Notes: generated from the sequence alone by a model not told the origin. DNA of 31,340 nucleotides from an uncultured Calothrix sp. (GCA_937884685.1 CAKZYM010000667.1:1-31340); one strand, 5' to 3'. Positions 1 to 9,398 are shown, numbered from the stretch's first letter. Program-made: numbers and translations.

Positions 1-62
1 GATTTTAAATTTGGATTGATTAATTTAACACTTACGTAGTAATACCAGAGAATACAAGGATT

Positions 63-82
63 CCCCCTTTTACCTAAGGGGG
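63..82. terminator. C-rich/G-rich hairpin after the TPR-glycosyltransferase gene
   Basis: CCCCCTT at 63-69 pairs perfectly with AAGGGGG at 76-82 across a six-base loop. On the + strand it is followed by GTTTTA. On the minus strand it lies about 40 bases after the stop of the TPR-glycosyltransferase gene, where the tail is only weakly T-rich. It could end transcription in either direction, or be one of the common cyanobacterial intergenic palindromes. Confidence 0.5.
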
Positions 83-122
83 GTTTTACATAAGTATTAT
101 CATCGGTGGTTTGGGTCAGAAG

Positions 123-3100
123 TTAGTTTGGTTTAACCTTCAAACCTTCCAGAAATAACCTCGAAACTATTTCATTCCGTAAAGCAGATACCTCATCTTG
201 TTTTAACCAAGAAAATAGCTTTGTTACAGATTGCGGGGAATTATCGATTTTTAGTGCTTCTTGTAGTAGAAGAAGTGCGCCGGATATTTTTCCAGCCTTT
301 AAAGGAATTATGGCATTATTTAGACAGCAAGCAAAGTGATAATGCCTAGCCTTTACAGTTATTTCATCAAGTAAATATTTTTCCGACACTTCTATTGCTT
401 TACGGATATCTGTTCCATTTGACCCTGAAAGTGTGGAATCGGTTGTGATATTTTGAGAATGTTGGCGATACCGAGCTAAAATTTCTGGTTGATACCACCA
501 ATCATAAAAGGCAGTTACGCGCTTATAAAACTCCCAGTCGCCAGTATAATTCAATTCCGGTAAGTACCCTCCCAGATGTTCGTAAGTAGAACGACGAACC
601 ACCACTGCGGGCATATTTAATGGGTTTGCAATTCCAATCTTTTCAACAAAACCTTTGGCAATTCCTTGCTGTTGTTTATAAAGTTGTTGAGTAAAAATTA
701 CCTTTCCCTGCTCGTTAACGTTTTCATAGCCGGTGAAAGCTGCTCCAATGGAAGGGGCAGATTTTTCTAAGGATTCTCGCAGACGGTCGTAGAAACCCGG
801 AAGCACGTAGTCGTCATCGTGAAGTAAGTGAATCCACTGTCCTCGGCTAGCTGTAACTGCGGTATTAAAGTTTTTGTATGCTCCCCTGTTCTGAGAGTTA
901 CGATAATATTTGATTATTCCCCCACCAATTTCATCAATTAAGTCTTTTAGAGGTATTGGACTAGCATCATCAACTACTATGATTTCCATCTCCTCTTCAC
1001 CAGTCCACTGTCTGAGTACGCTGACTAAACATTCAAGTAAGTAATTACTGCGCTGATTATTACTGTATATCGGGAGTACAACACTCCAAAATGGTCGTTT
1101 AGAGCTATCGTTACAAACGGTCGGAATTGATGGGAAAGGATGTCCTCCTATAATTACCTGTTCTCTAGAATTTTCTGGTGTAGTCCGTATTTCTTGGTCT
1201 ATTTCACAATTTTTGTAAGCTTCTATTGCACAAGCATAATGAGGATTAATTAGCTTTAAACCCTGACGATAAGCAGAAATTGCTTCTTGAGTATTATTCT
1301 GATGTTGATGAATCTTGGCTAAATTAAAGTAAATATCTGAACTGGGTTTGATTTTCAAAGCTCTATTGTAGGAAGCAAGGGCTGCATTTTGTTCACCTTG
1401 TTCTTGTAGCACCATTCCCAAGCGGTAATGAGCTTCTGATAATGATGGTTGTATTTTAATGGCTTTCTGATAAGCTTCTGCTGCTTGTTTGAATTGACCT
1501 TTAGTTTGATGCGATTGAGCTAAGCTAAACCAAGAATTTACAGAGTTAGACTTATTATTTTCTTTCTTAAGGGCTAAGTCGGAACGCATTTTAGTTACTT
1601 TAGCTGGAACCCCCACTGCAATTGCGCCATCTGGTATATCCTGATTGACTACAGACCCAGCCCCAATCACGGCTCCTTTACCAATCCTCACCCCATTCAA
1701 TACGATGACTCCACAGCCCAACCATGCACCATCATCTATCGTAATACCTCCTTTGGTCTCCAGAGGTTGTAGATGGATAAGTTGACCGGGTATCATTCCG
1801 TGGTCGTAAGGGTAGAAAGCGCAATTAGTTGCAATTTGAACGTTAGAACCAATATTAATCGGAGCTTGATAAGCTGATAATTGACAGCGAGGCTGAATGT
1901 GGCTATCAGCACCGATTTTTACAGTTCCTTCCTTCCCAGTTTGAATGCACGTATCTCCGTACAGATGAACTCGGTCTCCTAGCTCTACTCGACCACCATT
2001 TCTGTCGTTATAAATAGTAACCCGGTCGCCAATAAAAACATTTGCGCCAAGCTGTAAATTCTGATGATAAATATCGGCTTTCGGAGATACGTAACCGGAA
2101 GGATGGTAGTAGGACAGGTGACAGCGACCCCAGTAAGGTGGAGCAAACCAGGTCGCTAACCAGGTCGCTATTCGTCCAAAAAAACTTAAGCCAGCAAAAC
2201 CCATCCAAAAGAACTTCCAAGCATCTAATAACGCACTTTTGATTCCGGACGCTTGACGAATTTTAGCAAATCGCTGCCAAATACTTGTAGAGTTTAATTT
2301 ATTAAGAACGCTTACCAAATTAGAATAAGCTTGAGCATAATCGGGTTTGAGCTTAAAAGCTTGACGGTAAGAATCAGCTGCTTCCTCTAATTTCTCCTGT
2401 TGTTGAAGCGAATCACCCAGTTGTTTATAAGCTTGAGCATAATTAGGTTTCAAACTCAAAGCTTTCTCGCAAGAAACTTTGGCTTCTACAAATCTACCTT
2501 GTTCTTGCAAAACAACCGCTAAATTATAATGGGCTGACCCTAACTCTGGCTCCATGGCGATCGCCTGTTGGTAGTAAGCCTCTGCACCCTTGTAATCATT
2601 GGCTTTGGCGCGATTTTGACCTAGCTGATTATTTACTGCTGCGTAGTAGCTTTGCTTATCTTTAGGAAGTTTTTCCTGAATAAAAAGAGCATTATTTAAA
2701 CTCACCTCGGCTTCAATACAATTGGGCTCAATTTGCAATGCTTTTTGATAGCAGCTAATTGCTTCATCCCACTTTTTTTGTTGTTGCAGAGTATAGCCAA
2801 GATTATTGTAAAGTGGTGCTAGATTGGGCTGTAATTCAATAGCCTTTTGGTAAGCTGATTGGGCTTCTGGTAAATTCCCCCTGGCTTGACGTAAATTGCC
2901 CAAACTAAACCAAGCCTTGAATAACTTTGGTTGTAGCGACACAGCATTACTGAGTAGCTTTTCTGCCATCTCTGGCTGGTTGATTTTTTGTGCTAGGATA
3001 CCCAATCCGCATAATGCTTCAGCATTTTGGGGCTGTTCTTTTAGAACCTGACGATAAGCTTGCTCAGCTTGGGTCAAGCGATTGGCTTGATAGTATTTTT

Positions 3101-3143
3101 CTGCTATTTGAAGAGTTTGTGAAACAGATAATGAATTTACCAT
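123..3143 (-). CDS. TPR - hexapeptide acyltransferase - TPR - family 2 glycosyltransferase fusion
   Basis: A multidomain protein, probably cytosolic, that combines an acyltransferase and a glycosyltransferase on TPR scaffolds. Counting from an upstream ATG at 3155, residues 13-285 are TPR repeats and 310-340 a Trp/Phe-rich amphipathic or membrane-touching stretch. Residues 355-520 form a left-handed beta-helix acetyltransferase of the WcaF/maltose acetyltransferase type, with DHG at 451-453 and the terminal GVPAK motif at 514-518. TPRs return at 540-635, and residues 690-905 are a GT-A glycosyltransferase with HDDD at 779-782 and TGDWEFYKR at 871-879. I start at the ATG at 3143 because a GAG sits at ribosome-site distance before it, whereas nothing suitable precedes 3155. 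The substrates are unknown; a surface glycan or secreted-protein glycan is a reasonable guess. Its first TPR block resembles the C-terminal TPRs of the gene at 6126-8630. An HIP1 octamer lies inside at 2557-2564. Confidence 0.88.
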   Translation of the reverse strand: MVNSLSVSQTLQIAEKYYQANRLTQAEQAYRQVLKEQPQNAEALCGLGILAQKINQPEMAEKLLSNAVSLQPKLFKAWFSLGNLRQARGNLPEAQSAYQKAIELQPNLAPLYNNLGYTLQQQKKWDEAISCYQKALQIEPNCIEAEVSLNNALFIQEKLPKDKQSYYAAVNNQLGQNRAKANDYKGAEAYYQQAIAMEPELGSAHYNLAVVLQEQGRFVEAKVSCEKALSLKPNYAQAYKQLGDSLQQQEKLEEAADSYRQAFKLKPDYAQAYSNLVSVLNKLNSTSIWQRFAKIRQASGIKSALLDAWKFFWMGFAGLSFFGRIATWLATWFAPPYWGRCHLSYYHPSGYVSPKADIYHQNLQLGANVFIGDRVTIYNDRNGGRVELGDRVHLYGDTCIQTGKEGTVKIGADSHIQPRCQLSAYQAPINIGSNVQIATNCAFYPYDHGMIPGQLIHLQPLETKGGITIDDGAWLGCGVIVLNGVRIGKGAVIGAGSVVNQDIPDGAIAVGVPAKVTKMRSDLALKKENNKSNSVNSWFSLAQSHQTKGQFKQAAEAYQKAIKIQPSLSEAHYRLGMVLQEQGEQNAALASYNRALKIKPSSDIYFNLAKIHQHQNNTQEAISAYRQGLKLINPHYACAIEAYKNCEIDQEIRTTPENSREQVIIGGHPFPSIPTVCNDSSKRPFWSVVLPIYSNNQRSNYLLECLVSVLRQWTGEEEMEIIVVDDASPIPLKDLIDEIGGGIIKYYRNSQNRGAYKNFNTAVTASRGQWIHLLHDDDYVLPGFYDRLRESLEKSAPSIGAAFTGYENVNEQGKVIFTQQLYKQQQGIAKGFVEKIGIANPLNMPAVVVRRSTYEHLGGYLPELNYTGDWEFYKRVTAFYDWWYQPEILARYRQHSQNITTDSTLSGSNGTDIRKAIEVSEKYLLDEITVKARHYHFACCLNNAIIPLKAGKISGALLLLQEALKIDNSPQSVTKLFSWLKQDEVSALRNEIVSRLFLEGLKVKPN

Positions 3144-3630
3144 TCGATTTCTCATTTATGATTATGTAGCGTTTAAAACTCTTTTTTCTATTGAAAGAAA
3201 GGTTTAGAGAAAGGCTTTTTAGTTCGTCAAATTAACATTCAAATTTGTATTTATATTTATATTTATATTCAGACTGAGAGAGTATTTGTACAATAATCCT
3301 AAATTCGGGCACGTTATAACTACCCGAGGATTTGAAACCTGGAGTTAACTGACCGAACAGCAAGATTCTCAAGATGCTCAAATAAAACCGGTTTCTAGTT
3401 ACGAAAATATAAATATATCGTGGTGAATTCGTCAAGAAACCGGATTTCTGTCACTGATACAAAATATGACATTAAATTGTAGGTATAACACACCTTAGAG
3501 GAATTTTTTTAATTGAAACATTTTCCAGGATAGCTATCATATGAGAATTATAGGAATTTAGATTCGATAATTTAATTAGAGAGCAGCGATTATATCTGAA
3601 ACTCTAAATTCCCGTCTCACATAGTATTTC
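3144..3630. other. intergenic region with hexamer repeat and small palindromes
   Basis: I see no convincing gene here. TTATAT is repeated three times at 3251-3268. Two related palindromic elements follow: AAACCGGTTT around 3386-3396, and AGAAACCGGATTTCT at 3435-3449. The second type is widespread in cyanobacterial intergenic DNA. A 67-codon minus-strand frame at 3232-3435 is made partly of the hexamer repeat (a Tyr-Lys run) and looks spurious. Confidence 0.6.
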
Positions 3631-5184
3631 TTAAACTATCAAATTATGAGAACTATAATCTCCATCAGCAAAGATATATTTCTCGAATTCACTAGTTATC
3701 ATTGTCGTGCTACCTAATTCAAACACAGTGAAATCATTATTAGCGTATATATTAAAATCGTCTCTGTTATGAGAGCCGAGATTCAGTGTATCGAAATCTT
3801 CACCACCATTTATTTTAGCTTCACCAAAACCTTCAACATAGTCTTTCCCGTAACCCGTTTTGATGTTTACCCCACCTCCAAAATTGGAAGCTATGATTTT
3901 ATCGGCTCCATATCCAGTTCTAATATCGCTGTCATAAATACCGTAAGATTCACTTTCAGTGGCAACCGCTATGATTGTATCGGCTCCATATCCAGTTCTA
4001 ATATCGCAGTCCTTAATACCAATAGAGATTGATAAGTAAGAAATATATGCAATTGAATCTACTCCTTCTACAGTGTTTTTTTCACATTCATAGTTTTCTT
4101 TATATTGTCTTCCGGTAGTGCGAGCTTCTAATCTATCTGCTCCATATCCAGTGCGAATATCCCCACCATAAATACCATAAGATTGGCTTCCACTAGCAAT
4201 AGCTGTGATTGTATCGGCTCCATATCCAGTTCTAATATTGCCGTGCTTATTATAAATGGCGATTGCTTTATCAGAAGCATTAGCAGTAGCCTCGATTGCA
4301 TCGGCTCCATATCCAGTATTTATATCACCGTGCTTATTACCAATCGCGATTGCAACATCTTCAGTTTGAGCAATGGCTTCGACAACTGTCAAAGCTAAAG
4401 CCTGATTTTCAGGGTCAGCAATACTTACAGCAGAAAGTTCTGCTTCTGCGTAGGTAGCCGAATAAGAATTTGCGGTCGCACTGATATTATCTGCACCCGA
4501 ACCTGTTTTAATTTCACCCCCTGTATTATTAATACCTGTAGCAACAACTTTAGCTTGTGCCAAACTAGTTGCAAATCCTAATGCAACTGCTCTAAGACCA
4601 TCAGACATTGGGTTTTGGGCAACAGCACTAACGATAGCCGTCACATCTATAGTAGCTGTAGCTACCGCTGCAACAGAAGCTATTGCTTCTCCGACAATAG
4701 TATCGCTCCCACCACCAGTAGAAACTTTTCCAGAGTTTTGAATTCCATTAGCAACAGCAGCTATTTCAACAGAAGCAAGACTATTGGCAACCGCAGTCGC
4801 ATCGACAGTATTAGCAATGGCTATGGCTTCAGATACTGTCTGTGCAATGGCTGTAATTTGTGCTGTTGCAGTACCGCTGACAACATCGCGACCCCTATTT
4901 GTATAAATATTGCCTTTATTGATAATTCCATCTATATTGAGTTTTGATTTAGTCCTAAACTCAGCAGAGTTAACAGGATTGCTTCCTTGACCAATAGCTT
5001 CGGCTGCAACCTCAACAGAAACCCCTAAATTAAAACTAATAGATGAACTACCAATAATTTCGTCTCTACCTTTTAAGGTCTTAACAGTATAATGTTCGGG
5101 ATTTAAGATTGTCTTATTTGGATTGACTACATCATGTCCAGTGGTAAAAATATGTTCGTTTAGGTTAAAAAGATTGCTAGTCAT
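3631..5184 (-). CDS. Ala-rich protein with RTX-like TGYGAD repeats
   Basis: A 517-residue acidic protein with no signal peptide and no double-glycine leader. The first half (about residues 45-285) is rich in Ala, Val, Ile and Thr and carries spaced variants TNRGRD (95-100), TGGGSD (156-161) and TGSGAD (227-232). The second half repeats the hexad TGYGAD near residues 290, 319, 345, 397 and 423, with TGYGKD near 443. Each is followed by a two-hydrophobic strand, giving an I-x-TGYGAD-x-I-x-A pattern that suggests stacked beta-strands. The tail (GGEDFDTLNL and later) resembles the C-terminal region of hemolysin-type calcium-binding proteins, which leave by type I secretion. I infer a secreted or surface beta-roll-like protein, perhaps calcium-binding. 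The glycine spacing is not the canonical GGxGxD nonapeptide. The ATG at 5184 has no strong ribosome site. Confidence 0.75.
   Translation of the reverse strand: MTSNLFNLNEHIFTTGHDVVNPNKTILNPEHYTVKTLKGRDEIIGSSSISFNLGVSVEVAAEAIGQGSNPVNSAEFRTKSKLNIDGIINKGNIYTNRGRDVVSGTATAQITAIAQTVSEAIAIANTVDATAVANSLASVEIAAVANGIQNSGKVSTGGGSDTIVGEAIASVAAVATATIDVTAIVSAVAQNPMSDGLRAVALGFATSLAQAKVVATGINNTGGEIKTGSGADNISATANSYSATYAEAELSAVSIADPENQALALTVVEAIAQTEDVAIAIGNKHGDINTGYGADAIEATANASDKAIAIYNKHGNIRTGYGADTITAIASGSQSYGIYGGDIRTGYGADRLEARTTGRQYKENYECEKNTVEGVDSIAYISYLSISIGIKDCDIRTGYGADTIIAVATESESYGIYDSDIRTGYGADKIIASNFGGGVNIKTGYGKDYVEGFGEAKINGGEDFDTLNLGSHNRDDFNIYANNDFTVFELGSTTMITSEFEKYIFADGDYSSHNLIV
3898..4330 (-). repeat. 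five near-identical 30-base repeats inside the TGYGAD gene
   Basis: The phrase ATCGGCTCCATATCCAGT, or a close variant, recurs on the + strand at about 3900, 3979, 4137, 4210 and 4300. Each encodes the TGYGAD hexad on the minus strand. Unit spacing varies (roughly 72 to 160 bases), so this is a family of dispersed coding repeats, not a satellite or a CRISPR array. Confidence 0.7.
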
Positions 5185-5630
5185 AAAAAAAATTCTTGTG
5201 TATGACGCTTAAGTGTTAAAATATTTAAAACTAATGTAAAAAATTTATATAAGTTACATTAATTTTGTACCTGAAGATTTAATCTAAGATGGATGAATGT
5301 TTTCTATTAGATTTGAAATGATAATCCTGTAATAGGAAAATTCACTATCAAAGACTATACGTAGTTAGAGACTTTTCTTGAAGAAATCATGTTCTTACTC
5401 CATTAACTTAAATTAAGCTGATGTATGCGAGATATGATTTTCAGTTCTTAAATACATGTTAGACCTAATTGTAAGTTGATAATTTAAAATATTAGTGAAA
5501 GTACTTATTTTTCCTGTATAGTGCTAGCCCGAAACTTGCAACGAAATAACTTCGATAGACTTTAGAGACGCTACACACGGTGCAACGTCCCTTTAAACTT
5601 AACTACAAATACAGGAAGCAAATAAAATGA

Positions 5631-5659
5631 ACCAGCCAAAATAAATTTCATCGGCTGGT
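5631..5659 (-). terminator. possible terminator hairpin
   Basis: ACCAGCC at 5631-5637 pairs with GGCTGGT at 5653-5659 across a 15-base loop. Read on the minus strand, the stem is followed by TCATTTTATTTG, a T-rich tail. It is about 470 bases downstream of the stop at 6126, so it would close a long 3' untranslated region of the TPR/OGT-like gene or end another transcript. Confidence 0.4.
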
Positions 5660-5690
5660 AGTATTTCATCAAATTAATATTGCGATTAAA

Positions 5691-5795
5691 CTATGCTTGT
5701 TGCATAGCAATCTGATTGCGATAGCCAGAGCGCATATAATGCATCATATAGCTATCAGATAATTTGACAATAATTTTAGTTTTGGATAAAATATC
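5691..5795 (-). pseudogene. short open frame, possible gene remnant
   Basis: Between a TAA at 5796-5798 and a TAG at 5691-5693 there is a 34-codon minus-strand frame whose last part reads MMHYMRSGYRNQIAMQQA. The start would be ATG at 5747 or 5744, or a non-ATG codon further up. The C-terminal composition looks protein-like, unlike the surrounding AT-rich DNA, but I do not recognise the family. It may be the decayed 3' end of a gene, a very short real protein, or chance. Confidence 0.2.
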
Positions 5796-6125
5796 TTAAT
5801 CTGGCTACATAACCATATAGCTCTAACAACATATAAGGTTAATCTATTTTCCTATTTGTTTATTTGCACAGATTAGACAGCATAGGATAATGATTTGGGG
5901 AAGGTAGGATAAAGAGCATCCGGCTTCTCGAATAAAACTTTATAGTTGATAGTTGAAATATGGTAGTTTTTCCCAGATTTACTAATTTGTTTTTGGAATT
6001 TATATTGGACAACTATTTTTTAGTTGTCTATTTTTTATGATACATTTTTTGCAATCTAAAATCAATTTATTAAATCATTGAACTTGTTAAGAATTATCTC
6101 AGTTTTCTCGTAACTTCCTTACTGT

Positions 6126-8630
6126 TTAAAGCTTTGCTGAATGGCTTTCAGAAATTTCTTTTAAGCACTGAACAACTTCTTCATAATTGGGTCTCAATTT
6201 TAAAGCTTTTTTTAAATAAATCTCAGCATTTTGAAAATCTCTTACTTTTTTACGGCTCAAAGCTAACTTGTAGTTCAATTTTGCATAATAACTTTGCTTA
6301 TCTGAAGACAGTCGAGCTTGATTATGAAGTATGTTTCCTAGATTAACTTCTGCTTCAATACAGTTAGGCTGAACCTCCAAAGCTTTTCTATAGTATTTTA
6401 TTGCTTCTTTCCATTTACCTTGCTGCTCCAAAGTGTAGCCCAGATTATTGTAAATTGGCGCTGCATCCGACCGCAGTACAATAGTTTTTCTGTAAGCATA
6501 TTCAGCGTTTTGTAATTTGTTTTGTAGCTGATATAAGTTACCTAAAGCGAACCAGTTTTTGGCTGAGTTAGGCTGCTCTTTTACAGCTAAACTTAAAAAT
6601 TCTTCTCCTTGCTGAAATTTTCCTATCTGTTGCGAAAGCATACCCAATCCATACAAAGCTTCAGGGTGGTTTGGCTGTGTTTCTAAAACCTGTAGATATG
6701 CTTGTTCTGCTGATTCTAAATGATTAACTCTATGTTCTTGAACAGCTAAACGCAAATTATCTGTAACATCATCACCACTAGATATTTTTGGTTTACCAAC
6801 AATATCAAACAAAAATTCTTCTAAGGCTCGAACTGGTTTAAGGTCGTTATATAACTTATGTTTGTTTTGGGCTACTAGCTCTGAGAGATATTTACGATAT
6901 TGAGCATCTTTGGCCAAATGTATGGCAATTTTTATATATTCTTCCTTATTAGATGCAATAGTTTCTTCAATATCCATCATCTTCAAAATTGCCATAGAAT
7001 GTCTTGCTCGCATAAATTCTCCTGGGAGGGTCACTACAGGAACATCATGAGCAATAGCTTCTAAAGTAGAATTGCACCCAGACCAGCCAATACTATCAAG
7101 AAAAACATCTGCTATTGCAGCGGTACCAGCAAATTTTCTAGCTTTCATGCGCGGTAAAAAGATGCAGTAATCTTCATAATCAAGTGCAAAATCCCCGAAA
7201 GCTTTTTCCAATCGCTGACGAAATACTTCGGTTATACCTTCACCTTCATTTTCAATAAAAACAAATTTACAGTTATCTAATTCCCGAGAAATTTTGGGAA
7301 ACACATCATCATGCTGGGGTAAATACTTGTATAAAGACTGGCAGCACCAAAACATAATACAATCTTCTGAGATACCAATATCTTTTTTATTAACTTCGAG
7401 AGGTGGAATTGTTTGTGGCTGGTAATAAATAGATAAATTAGGTAATTTAACTAGCTTCTCGGTATAATTTTCTTGAGCATTTTCTGGCTCCATTAACTCG
7501 CTACTCAAGTAATAATCAATAGTTGGCAAGCCACTTGTATTGGGATGTCCCCAAGAAGTCATTTGAATCGGGGCTAATCTCAGACATCCCAATTGTAAAG
7601 TGGTGGGGTCCATACCAAACTCTGGGAAAATCAGTACATGTAATTTATCTTGCTGAATAATTTGAGTCCATTTTTCTATAGAAGCCGGACCTTTTGTAAA
7701 CTTATCAAATGCTTGTGCTGCTTTGACAGTTTCACCATCGTGTTTCAAAGTCGTATTGGTATGGTAAGCAAATAATTCAAATTGACTTTTATCTAAATTT
7801 TCCACCCAACCCTTCATAGGAATTTTCCAAACAGAATGTCTGTGAAAACATCCGGAAATAAATCCAATGCGAATTTTCTCGTTTGATTGTAATTCTGGTA
7901 GAGCAATATTTTGAGAATTTTGGGGATAGCGATGTGACATGATACGAACAATCATCTCCCCGTAGATTTTTTGTAAATCTCGGTCATTTAAGCCTTGGTA
8001 AGCTAGATAAAAAGGTTGGGATGCACCTACAGCATCAGCAGCGTTTTTTAGTTGTTGAGAACTCGCTTGTTGATAATTTTCAGCTAAATCTTGAAGATAT
8101 TTTTGATAATTGTCTCGGTTTAATTCTATTTCTGTAAAAGTTTGATAAATAATTGCTAGTTGATGTATACAAATAAAAAACTTGGCTCTAGCTAAATTAG
8201 GTTGAATTATTAAAGCTTTTTGGTAAGATTTAATTGCCGCTGAGATATTGCCCTGTTTTTTGAGTAAATTGCCCAAATTACAATAAACTTCAATAAGGTC
8301 GGGTTTGATTTTTAAAGCTTTTTGATAATATTCGATAGCTGCCGATACATTGCCCTGCTTTTTGAATAAATTACCCAAATTACAATAAGCTTCCGCATAT
8401 TCCGGCTTCGATTTTATGGCTTGTTGATAAGACTTAATCGCAGCTTCAGAATCACCTGTTTTGTCCTGTGCTTCTGCCAAGCTAGCGTAAACCTCAGCAA
8501 AATTAGGGTTTATTTCTAAGATTTGTTCGTAGTAATTTATGGCAGCTTCAAATTGACCTAAATGATGTTTTTGTAGAGCGATTTTAATTAAATATTTAGT
8601 TTTAGAATCAATCTTATTCTTAGTATCCAT
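6126..8630 (-). CDS. TPR protein with O-GlcNAc-transferase-like (GT41/SPINDLY-type) catalytic domain
   Basis: The architecture is TPRs, then a GT41-like glycosyltransferase, then TPRs again. The frame is open to 8723, but the first 31 codons overlap a hairpin at 8694-8721 and are not TPR-like, so I start at the ATG at 8630, giving 834 residues. From that start, TPRs occupy about 10-155. The catalytic region runs from about 250 to 610, with RIGFISGCFHRHSVWK (about 254-269), TSWGHPNTSGLPTIDYYLSS (about 358-377) and the nucleotide-sugar site SIGWSGCNSTLEAIAHDVPV (about 513-532). TPRs return at about 625-825. Bacterial relatives glycosylate proteins or surface components; the target here is unknown. 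No ribosome site is evident. The C-terminal TPR block is closely similar to the N-terminal TPR block of the 123-3143 gene. Confidence 0.87.
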   Translation of the reverse strand: MDTKNKIDSKTKYLIKIALQKHHLGQFEAAINYYEQILEINPNFAEVYASLAEAQDKTGDSEAAIKSYQQAIKSKPEYAEAYCNLGNLFKKQGNVSAAIEYYQKALKIKPDLIEVYCNLGNLLKKQGNISAAIKSYQKALIIQPNLARAKFFICIHQLAIIYQTFTEIELNRDNYQKYLQDLAENYQQASSQQLKNAADAVGASQPFYLAYQGLNDRDLQKIYGEMIVRIMSHRYPQNSQNIALPELQSNEKIRIGFISGCFHRHSVWKIPMKGWVENLDKSQFELFAYHTNTTLKHDGETVKAAQAFDKFTKGPASIEKWTQIIQQDKLHVLIFPEFGMDPTTLQLGCLRLAPIQMTSWGHPNTSGLPTIDYYLSSELMEPENAQENYTEKLVKLPNLSIYYQPQTIPPLEVNKKDIGISEDCIMFWCCQSLYKYLPQHDDVFPKISRELDNCKFVFIENEGEGITEVFRQRLEKAFGDFALDYEDYCIFLPRMKARKFAGTAAIADVFLDSIGWSGCNSTLEAIAHDVPVVTLPGEFMRARHSMAILKMMDIEETIASNKEEYIKIAIHLAKDAQYRKYLSELVAQNKHKLYNDLKPVRALEEFLFDIVGKPKISSGDDVTDNLRLAVQEHRVNHLESAEQAYLQVLETQPNHPEALYGLGMLSQQIGKFQQGEEFLSLAVKEQPNSAKNWFALGNLYQLQNKLQNAEYAYRKTIVLRSDAAPIYNNLGYTLEQQGKWKEAIKYYRKALEVQPNCIEAEVNLGNILHNQARLSSDKQSYYAKLNYKLALSRKKVRDFQNAEIYLKKALKLRPNYEEVVQCLKEISESHSAKL

Positions 8631-8693
8631 AATTATATTTAAAATATATATAAAAAATATATTCCCGATATCCCAATTATTTAATTTTGTCGC

Positions 8694-8721
8694 GGGAGCA
8701 TTTAACTTGCGAAATACTCCC
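8694..8721. other. hairpin between RTX gene and TPR/OGT-like gene
   Basis: GGGAGCATTT at 8694-8703 pairs with AAATACTCCC at 8712-8721 with one mismatch and an eight-base loop. Neither strand has a clear T run after it, so it may be a processing or stability element and not a terminator. It argues against a translation start at 8723. Confidence 0.4.
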
Positions 8722-8762
8722 ACAAATATTTGGAGGATACAGCCTGCGTTAATATACTCTCA

Positions 8763-9398
8763 TTAAGCAGATGTAAAAGTGCCGTTATTAACAATACTAG
8801 TATCAGTAAAGTCTACTAATCTGGCAATGATTTCAAAGTTACCATTAGCCTGGGTTAGAACAAACAAGTCAGTTTGACTCCCTAGTGAATTAACCAATAC
8901 ACCACCAGATGTATTTACTTGGATTTGATCAACACCATTCTCAAAGTTGAAAATATCAGCCCGGTCAGCGATACCAAAGGTAGAACCACCACCTAGATAA
9001 AAAGCGCTATTAGTATCTCCTATAACAAATACGTCTGTATTGCCATCAGCACTACCGTATAGTTGATCCAACTGCCCTGCTTGACTTCCACCACCATTGA
9101 GAATGTCGTTTCCATCTCCACCGGCTAGAATATCGTTACCGGCTCCACCGTTCAGATTATTATCTCCATTACCACCAATAATTACATCATTGAAGTCAGA
9201 ACCAACAACGTTTTCAATATTGAGCAAGTTATCATTACCACCAAAACCATCTATAGCAGCTTGAGCGCCTAAGTTTACCTGGATACCGGCAGTATCGTTT
9301 TCATAGCTAACGGTGTCGATACCATCGTTCCCATCAATAACGTCATTACCTGCACCCCCTGCAAGGGTGTCATCACCTGCTCCACCATCCAAATTATT
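8763..9398 (-). pseudogene. C-terminal third of a split RTX calcium-binding protein
   Basis: This is the in-frame continuation of the 9399-11054 gene beyond a TAG codon at 9399-9401. It codes for 211 residues starting NNLDGGAGDDTLAGG, so the glycine-rich nonapeptides carry straight on. A separate start would have to be the TTG at 9392, with no ribosome site. It contains GGxGxD repeats, then a partial copy of a block also present before the stop (YENDTAGIQVNL...FGGNDNLLNIENVVGS), and a last domain (DVFVIGD...FENGVDQIQV...FEIIARLVDFT) homologous to residues about 350-450 of the upstream part. Type I secretion signals of RTX proteins are usually C-terminal, so without readthrough the exported end would be lost. 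It is either a nonsense-mutated gene, a readthrough product, or a sequencing error. Confidence 0.7.

Larger units (their letters stand above)
5185..6125. other. 0.94 kb AT-rich intergenic region with palindromes
   Basis: No full-length gene is visible. The region contains an imperfect palindrome GACG...CGTC at 5565-5592, typical of Nostocales intergenic repeats, a hairpin at 5631-5659 and a possible short coding remnant at 5691-5795. The rest is AT-rich sequence in which I see nothing definite. The promoter of the 3631-5184 gene should lie near its left end, but I cannot place it. Confidence 0.5.

Noticed and set aside
3232..3435. 67-codon minus-strand frame
   Set aside because: It is built partly from a TTATAT tandem repeat and contains palindromic intergenic elements; there is no plausible start.
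3898..4330. Regularly recurring 30-base sequences that could suggest a CRISPR array
   Set aside because: The units lie in a coding frame, encode TGYGAD each time, and the intervening sequence is also coding with variable spacing.
8631..8723. 31-codon N-terminal extension of the TPR/OGT-like protein
   Set aside because: It overlaps a hairpin, is not TPR-like, and the ATG at 8630 begins directly before the TPR-type helices.
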